In this document: one piece after another, positions 63,196 to 64,000 of the stretch
Layout: every line of letters starts with the position of its first letter
Position numbering within the stretch: the stretch's first letter is position 1
Assembly: GCF_001420715.1 (NCBI RefSeq)
Contig: NZ_LJJC01000004.1
Span: 3,370,783-3,434,782 of the forward strand
From: Heyndrickxia shackletonii
Lineage (GTDB): Bacteria; Bacillota; Bacilli; Bacillales; Bacillaceae_C
Reading direction: 5' to 3'
DNA: 64,000 nucleotides
Translations under genes and position numbers: made by a program
The notes under the pieces: generated by a model
What the model was told of the DNA's origin: nothing
The model's input: the letters and a program-made list of their open reading frames with translations, nothing else
Databases searched by the model: none

Positions 63196-63691
63196 TCCAT
63201 ATTGTCCACATACCATTATTTCCTGCTCTACTGAAAACCAAAATTTTATATAGGTACAAAAGTAAATCTTGGCTAATCTAACTCAAATATTTTTTTAATG
63301 GTACGCGAAAAAAGATGTACTCCTTTAATTGAAGGAGAAACTCCATTTACGCGAAATATAAATATTAAATTGATAAAGCTGGAAACGTTTGTTTTTCATA
63401 TTATTTTTTTGAGAAGATTAACGTTTCTTCTTAGTTTTACCATCCTAAATTAAATTTACGAGTTATTTTCTTATGCTAGATGTACATAAACATGTCGATG
63501 TATAGCCACTTGTGAAATTGAAGGAATAAGAAAATAAAATTATACTTTAAAAGTTTTATACCTCCTTCCGATGGTTGGAGTTTCTATTAAACCATTAACA
63601 GAACATGCCTACAATGAGGCGATTAACTTGTATTTATTCACAAATATGAATTCGTAAAGGAGAGGGAAATCAGGTATGCAAAAGATGAACT
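63196..63691. other. Intergenic, no gene seen
   Basis: AT-rich stretch with a small hairpin (CTCCTT/AAGGAG at 63320-63339). I find no gene. A few short frames lack ribosome sites. Confidence 0.4.
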
Positions 63692-63999
63692 TTCTCAGGT
63701 ACATTAGATAATTATAAATTTAATTTACGCAATCACATATTGCCGGTTTTTGAGGAAAAACGTTAGATCAAGTAAAACCATTTCACATTATTAATTTTCT
63801 TAATCAAATCAAGAGAAAAGATGGGCAAGATGTACCTATTTCAGTAGGAACTAAACAATACATTTATATAGCATTAAGAAACGTTTTTCAGCGCGCCGTT
63901 GACTGGAGAATTATTAAATATAATCCAGTAGCTGTGGAAAAAAGGCCAAAAGATAATGAGGATCATGAAGCAAATGTTTACAATGAAAAAGAAGTTTAA
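63692..63999 (+). pseudogene. Tyrosine-recombinase (phage integrase) fragment
   Basis: The plus frame reads TLDNYKFNLRNHILPVFEEK then TAG. After a shift it resumes FHIINFLNQIKRKDGQDVPI, SVGTKQYIYIALRNVFQRAV, DWRIIKYNPVAVEKRPK and stops at 63999. This is the core-binding (SAM-like) domain of a phage integrase. The catalytic domain and the 5' end are missing, and there are at least one frameshift and one stop. It fits the phage-derived array upstream. Confidence 0.65.
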
Positions 64000-64000
64000 C

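Overview
The window looks like a low-GC chromosomal segment of a spore-forming Bacillaceae species. The evidence is a GerA-type germinant-receptor operon, two GerP-family spore proteins, a lone germination permease, an Rrf2 regulator, an Spx paralogue, a BA3454-type peptide, an IDEAL-domain protein, an XtrA/YqaO-type phage protein, frequent TTG starts and strong AGGAGG ribosome sites. The genus cannot be fixed from the sequence alone. Nearly everything here is accessory: transporters, acetyltransferases, hydrolases, one- and two-component regulators and mobile-element debris. No core ribosomal or replication operon is present.

Layout. 0-7 kb: two CBO0543-like membrane proteins, two GerPA/PF-type proteins and a gerA-C-D-B receptor operon whose A subunit is split by a one-base frameshift. 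7-24 kb: M42 peptidase, MocR regulator, serine hydrolase/GNAT pair, TrmB regulator, purine exporter plus deoD, HD hydrolase, Gfo/Idh oxidoreductase, UspA, flavodoxin/MFS/MarR divergon and a VanRS-like regulon with a methyltransferase and a TVP38 protein. 25-32.3 kb: IDEAL, Rrf2, BA3454 and Spx genes, then a decayed genomic island. The island starts at a tRNA-Val(GAC) 3' half and carries a broken reverse transcriptase capped by a dead IS66 element.

32-55 kb: AraC, GNATs, alpha/beta hydrolases, isochorismatase, M20 peptidase, a TetR-controlled second copy of translation factor EF-Ts, a P-loop kinase-like protein, MFS and histidine phosphatase genes, a Uma2 nuclease and a LacI/amidohydrolase divergon. 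55-57 kb: an intact IS1182 element. 57-60 kb: decayed spore genes (a GH18-like fragment and a frameshifted GerAB permease). 60.7-64 kb: phage debris made of three copies of an xtrA 3' end, each followed by a different small gene, then an integrase remnant.

Two themes stand out. First, an intact EF-Ts paralogue sits directly behind a TetR gene, with the same 15-bp operator before each of the two genes. This is the best candidate for an undescribed inducible system, possibly protecting or modulating EF-Tu. Second, the window contains several truncated or grafted copies of its own genes: an AraC tail, a CBO0543 tail, an MFS head, and a LacI promoter with its first codons fused to a hydrolase. 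There is also the tandem xtrA cassette array. The window appears to be a region of repeated duplication, loss and cassette exchange.
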